Of a stretch of 64,000 nt of DNA, positions 61,357-64,000 are shown piece by piece. The stretch's first letter is position 1, and each line of letters starts with the position of its first letter. The notes under the pieces were generated by a model. It searched no databases. It had not been told where the DNA came from and saw only the letters and a list, made by a program, of their open reading frames with translations. The translations under genes were made by a program, and so were the position numbers. The stretch comes from Chryseobacterium viscerum (GTDB lineage: Bacteria; Bacteroidota; Bacteroidia; Flavobacteriales; Weeksellaceae): assembly GCF_002899945.2 (NCBI RefSeq), contig NZ_PPEG02000008.1:186001-250000 (forward strand), given 5' to 3'.

Positions 61357-62151
61357 TTATTTTGTTGGAGTAGCTTTAATCTGAGCTAGATCACGCACAC
61401 CCGATCCATAAGTGACTCTAAAGGCAGTAGCACCAGAGGCTGATCCGTTTAAATTAACAACATAATTTCCCGCTGGCAATTGAAGTACAGCATGAGGGGC
61501 TGTATAAAGATTACCCGTAATGGTGGTTATATTAGCCGTAGTGGTATTCATATAAGTCATTGTACTGTCTCCAAATGGAGCATTAACAGCTATTCCGCTT
61601 GGTGCTGAAGTGAAGATAAAATTTACAGTAACTAATTTTACAGATGAATCACCTACCGGGACACTGCTGTCACCATTCGCAGTAAAAGACATGGATATAT
61701 TTCCTCCGAATTCTACACTCGAAGGCCTGTCCAGAGTAAAAGAAAATGTAGCTAAAGTAGTATTCACAGGACTAGCTGCCGGAACATCAACAGGAATAGA
61801 TGAAAGTAAATCTGCAATAGTACCTCCCGCTATCATTCTCACATCACTTGAAGCCGAATTTCTCTGCCATTGAGTTCCATCATTATAATATTCACCGGGA
61901 TATACCGGATTGGCAGCAACAGAAATATTGGTCGCTATATTGTATACTGTCATTCCGGCTACATGACTTGTAAGTGGTGCCGGGTTATTAGTAGATATCA
62001 ATGCTACTCTAGGCAATAAAAAACCTTTATTAGTACTTGCGATATCCAATTGTGCATTGGCATTTGGATTCGACAATCCTATACCTACCTGAGCATGTGT
62101 AAATAAAAAGCAAACCATGAATATTGGAATGGTATATTTATTTATTTTCAT
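61357..62151 (-). CDS. Surface protein, tandem VGIG family member 2
   Basis: The 264-residue paralogue has a signal peptide to THAQ, VGIGLSNPNANAQLDIAST, NKGFLLPRVAL, PVYPGEYYNDGTQWQR and a body ending AQIKATPTK. The head is strongly shared with both neighbours and the middle differs. It lies 40 bp upstream of member 1; the set may be one transcript. Confidence 0.75.
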   Translation of the reverse strand: MKINKYTIPIFMVCFLFTHAQVGIGLSNPNANAQLDIASTNKGFLLPRVALISTNNPAPLTSHVAGMTVYNIATNISVAANPVYPGEYYNDGTQWQRNSASSDVRMIAGGTIADLLSSIPVDVPAASPVNTTLATFSFTLDRPSSVEFGGNISMSFTANGDSSVPVGDSSVKLVTVNFIFTSAPSGIAVNAPFGDSTMTYMNTTTANITTITGNLYTAPHAVLQLPAGNYVVNLNGSASGATAFRVTYGSGVRDLAQIKATPTK

Positions 62152-62194
62152 TTTTTTGATTTTTAAATGGTGTTAAAATACAATGGTTTCCTAG

Positions 62195-62986
62195 TTACCG
62201 TAATGGAGTTGCTTTAATCTGAATCATATCATGAGTTCCTCCTCCATATCCAATTCTGAAAGCGGTCCCACTTAAAGCAGAGCCTCTTAAATTCAAAACA
62301 TAGCTGCCCACAGGTAGGGTAACTACTCCATATGGATTAAGGTAAACATCTCCTGTAGCTGTTCCGGCAGCCGAAAACGAATTGGTATAGGAGGAAGAAT
62401 GATCACCAAAAAAAGCTGTTGTAGATACTCCGGCAGGAGCTGTTGTAAACTGAAAGTTGATTGTACATAATTTTACAGCTCCATCTGATAACGGAGTTGT
62501 ATTGCTCCCGGAAGCTGTATACCGGGTAGAAACATTAGCACTGAATTCTACAGTTGAAGGTCTGTCTAACACAAAAGAAATAGTACTTAGTACTGTATTC
62601 GATGCGGTTTCGGCAGCAGCATCTGCTGTGATCAATGAAATAGGATCACTTATACTTCCCCCGGTAATTACTCTGGCATCATTCCACGTAGATTTCCTTA
62701 CCCATTGAGTACCATCATTATAATATTGTCCCGGGTATACAGGATTGGAAGCCACGGAAGTATTAGTCGCTGTATTATAGACAATCATTCCGGCAACATG
62801 GGCAGAAAGAGGAGATGCACTATTGGTAGAAACAAGAGCAATCCTTGGAAGTAATACCCCTTTATTCGTACTGGTTACATCCACCATGGCATTGGCATTG
62901 GGAGAAGGTGTGCCGATTCCGATTTGGGCTTTTATCATGGAAAAGCCAGCCAATAAAAAAGGAACCATAAAATTCACTGTTTTCAT
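62195..62986 (-). CDS. Surface protein, tandem VGIG family member 3
   Basis: The 263-residue paralogue has a signal peptide to IKAQ, IGIGTPSPNANAMVDVTST, NKGVLLPRIAL, PVYPGQYYNDGTQWVRK and a body ending IQIKATPLR. It is the first of the three genes in transcription order. The 306-bp region upstream is AT-rich. Confidence 0.75.
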   Translation of the reverse strand: MKTVNFMVPFLLAGFSMIKAQIGIGTPSPNANAMVDVTSTNKGVLLPRIALVSTNSASPLSAHVAGMIVYNTATNTSVASNPVYPGQYYNDGTQWVRKSTWNDARVITGGSISDPISLITADAAAETASNTVLSTISFVLDRPSTVEFSANVSTRYTASGSNTTPLSDGAVKLCTINFQFTTAPAGVSTTAFFGDHSSSYTNSFSAAGTATGDVYLNPYGVVTLPVGSYVLNLRGSALSGTAFRIGYGGGTHDMIQIKATPLR

Positions 62987-63292
62987 TTCTGTATAATTGC
63001 ATTAGTTTTTATAAACAAAAAATATCTTTGAAAATATTTACGAGTTAAATATTTATTCGGTTTTTATTTTGATAAAAAAAATGAAAAAAAAATCTATGAA
63101 GTCGTAGGAGGTCCAGATATAAACAACTTAAAGCAAAAAATGATAAGTTTCTTTCTCAATTGATCTTCCAAAATTGAATAAGAAACTCAGGTTATAAAAA
63201 ATGATCATTTATTTTGAGAAATAATATATAAAACATTTGCATATATCAATTAAATACTTACTTTTGTACCACTCAAAAATTGAGGAAAACAT
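62987..63292 (+). other. Intergenic region with a plus-strand promoter box and mini-ORF
   Basis: TATCTTTG (63023-63030) fits the -7 consensus. Downstream, ATG 63081 opens only eight codons (MKKKSMKS), followed by a perfect AGGAGGT (63106-63112), which is unusual in this phylum. No gene is proven. The second promoter here (63236-63266) belongs to the tRNA. Confidence 0.35.
63236..63266 (+). promoter_or_regulatory. tRNA promoter TTTG-N19-TACTTTTG
   Basis: TTTG (63236-63239) and TACTTTTG (63259-63266) are 19 bp apart, upstream of the tRNA gene. Confidence 0.75.
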
Positions 63293-63366
63293 GGGGGATT
63301 GGCGCAGTTGGCTAGCGCGTTTGACTGGCAGTCAAAAGGTCACGGGTTCGAATCCCGTATTCTCCA
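63293..63366 (+). tRNA. tRNA-Ala (GGC)
   Basis: The 74-nt cloverleaf has acceptor GGGGGAT / ATTCTCC with the G3-U70 wobble that is the alanine identity element, D-arm GCGC/GCGC, anticodon stem TTTGA/TCAAA with loop CTGGCAG (anticodon GGC), T-arm ACGGG-TTCGAAT-CCCGT, and discriminator A. The CCA end is not encoded. Confidence 0.93.
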
Positions 63367-63399
63367 CTGAAAGCATGTAAGACATATGCTAAAAATTTA

Positions 63400-63438
63400 A
63401 AAACCCCTGCAAAATTTAAATGTTGCAGGGGTTTTTTG
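63400..63438. terminator. Terminator after tRNA-Ala
   Basis: The stem AAAACCCCTGCAA / TTGCAGGGGTTTT is followed by TTTTG. Confidence 0.85.
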
Positions 63439-63520
63439 ATAATGAAATTTTAAAGCTTTCTCCTCCAACCTCTTATTCAATAATAAAGAGTAAAAATTGG
63501 AGATTCCAGTGATTTAATTC

Positions 63521-64000
63521 TTAGTAATAAAGCTTATTCTTCTTCAAATAATTAATCAGCTCTTTTGGGCGGTCGGTCTGAATAATATTGACTCCTTTAT
63601 TAATATACCAATCATACACATTAGGATGGTCCAACACCAGATCATCATTATTTCCGGCATTATGATGAGGCCACAATGAATTTACCCAGATTTTAACCTT
63701 CTTTTCTCTCAGTTTTTTAAAATCAATCAGATTCTTTTCCGTTGTTCCTATCGTAAATTCAAAACCATAAATTTTATAGTTATTGATATATTCTGAGATC
63801 TTTTTCAGATCTTCATCTTTACCCAATTGAATAATCGGCATATAATGAATATCATTTTTGATATCACCATATTTTTGGTTGAATTCCGTGTAAGATTCGT
63901 GTCCTTTAAACAAGATCTGATCGAGCATATTTCGTTTTTTCACCAAAGGATATACCTGCTTTATATAATCAAAACCTTTATCCAGATTCAGAAGAATTTT
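63521..64000 (-). CDS. Glycerophosphodiester phosphodiesterase family protein (partial, N-terminus outside window)
   Basis: The frame enters from the right edge and ends at 63521 (159 residues seen). The C-terminal half of a GDPD TIM barrel is visible: DQILFKGHESY, IHYMPIIQLG, KIYGFEFTIG, VKIWVNSLWPHHNAGNNDD and the terminal GVNIIQTDRPKELINYLKK. GDPD enzymes hydrolyse glycerophosphodiesters to glycerol-3-phosphate. The catalytic His pair lies outside the window. Confidence 0.8.
   Translation of the reverse strand, partial: KILLNLDKGFDYIKQVYPLVKKRNMLDQILFKGHESYTEFNQKYGDIKNDIHYMPIIQLGKDEDLKKISEYINNYKIYGFEFTIGTTEKNLIDFKKLREKKVKIWVNSLWPHHNAGNNDDLVLDHPNVYDWYINKGVNIIQTDRPKELINYLKKNKLYY

Noticed and set aside
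63032..63160. Double-glycine bacteriocin-type peptide (frame containing YEVVGGPDIN)
   Set aside because: The frame has no start codon; reading it would need a frameshift in the A-run near 63084-63092.
1..64000. CRISPR arrays, prophage, insertion sequences, rRNA genes, replication origin
   Set aside because: No spaced direct repeats, transposase, phage structural or rRNA sequence and no dnaA-box cluster were recognised.

Overview
The window looks like a chromosomal segment of a Chryseobacterium-like member of the Flavobacteriia (Bacteroidota). The evidence is the low GC content, repeated TAnnTTTG -7 promoter elements (often with a TTTG -33 box), almost no Shine-Dalgarno sequences, secreted proteins ending in a 'YPNP' type IX secretion (T9SS) sorting domain, SusC-era TonB receptors, and intergenic repeats of a kind common in this group. 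No phage, insertion sequence, CRISPR array or rRNA operon was seen.

Layout. 1-10.5 kb: a T9SS-type endonuclease I (cut by the window edge), an acyl-CoA dehydrogenase, a DinB-fold protein, a large secreted reprolysin-like metalloprotease, a lipoprotein with a TNT (NAD+ glycohydrolase toxin) domain followed by a candidate immunity protein, a TonB-C-like secreted protein, a MazG-like pyrophosphohydrolase / thioredoxin / DUF4230 cluster, and tiny hydrophilic paralogues. 10.5-15 kb (minus strand): leucine operon leuA-leuC-leuD-leuB. 15-18 kb: a helical-repeat protein of unknown function and an M19 dipeptidase. 18-35 kb: thrS-infC, then about 13.7 kb of accessory genes (lipoproteins, a TPR histidine kinase with its LuxR-type regulator, a four-gene operon of unknown function, WG-repeat proteins, an alpha/beta hydrolase), then rpmI-rplT. 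The usually contiguous thrS-infC-rpmI-rplT cluster is therefore split. 35.5-39.4 kb: three tandem T9SS-secreted M28 peptidases. 39.4-41.6 kb: a TonB-dependent receptor. 42-50 kb (minus strand): a complete histidine operon, hisG-D-C-B-H-A-F-IE, preceded by a his leader peptide and attenuator. 50-55 kb: dapD plus a four-gene glycan or lipid-glycosylation cluster. 55-58.5 kb: small cytoplasmic and envelope genes (ICMT-like, DUF2255, LytTR, NlpC/P60). 58.8-63 kb: surface proteins with an N-terminal 'VGIGxxxPxxxLDV' motif and an Arr-type ADP-ribosyltransferase. The window ends with tRNA-Ala(GGC) and the C-terminal part of a glycerophosphodiester phosphodiesterase.

How it works together: two complete amino-acid biosynthetic operons (Leu and His) and dapD (lysine/meso-DAP) give anabolic capacity. 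Several T9SS exoenzymes suggest a scavenging lifestyle. The spacers inside the leu and his operons are filled with nested palindromic repeats, and his transcription is probably controlled by ribosome-mediated attenuation. infC lacks an AUG start and appears to begin at AUA, as expected for IF-3 autoregulation.
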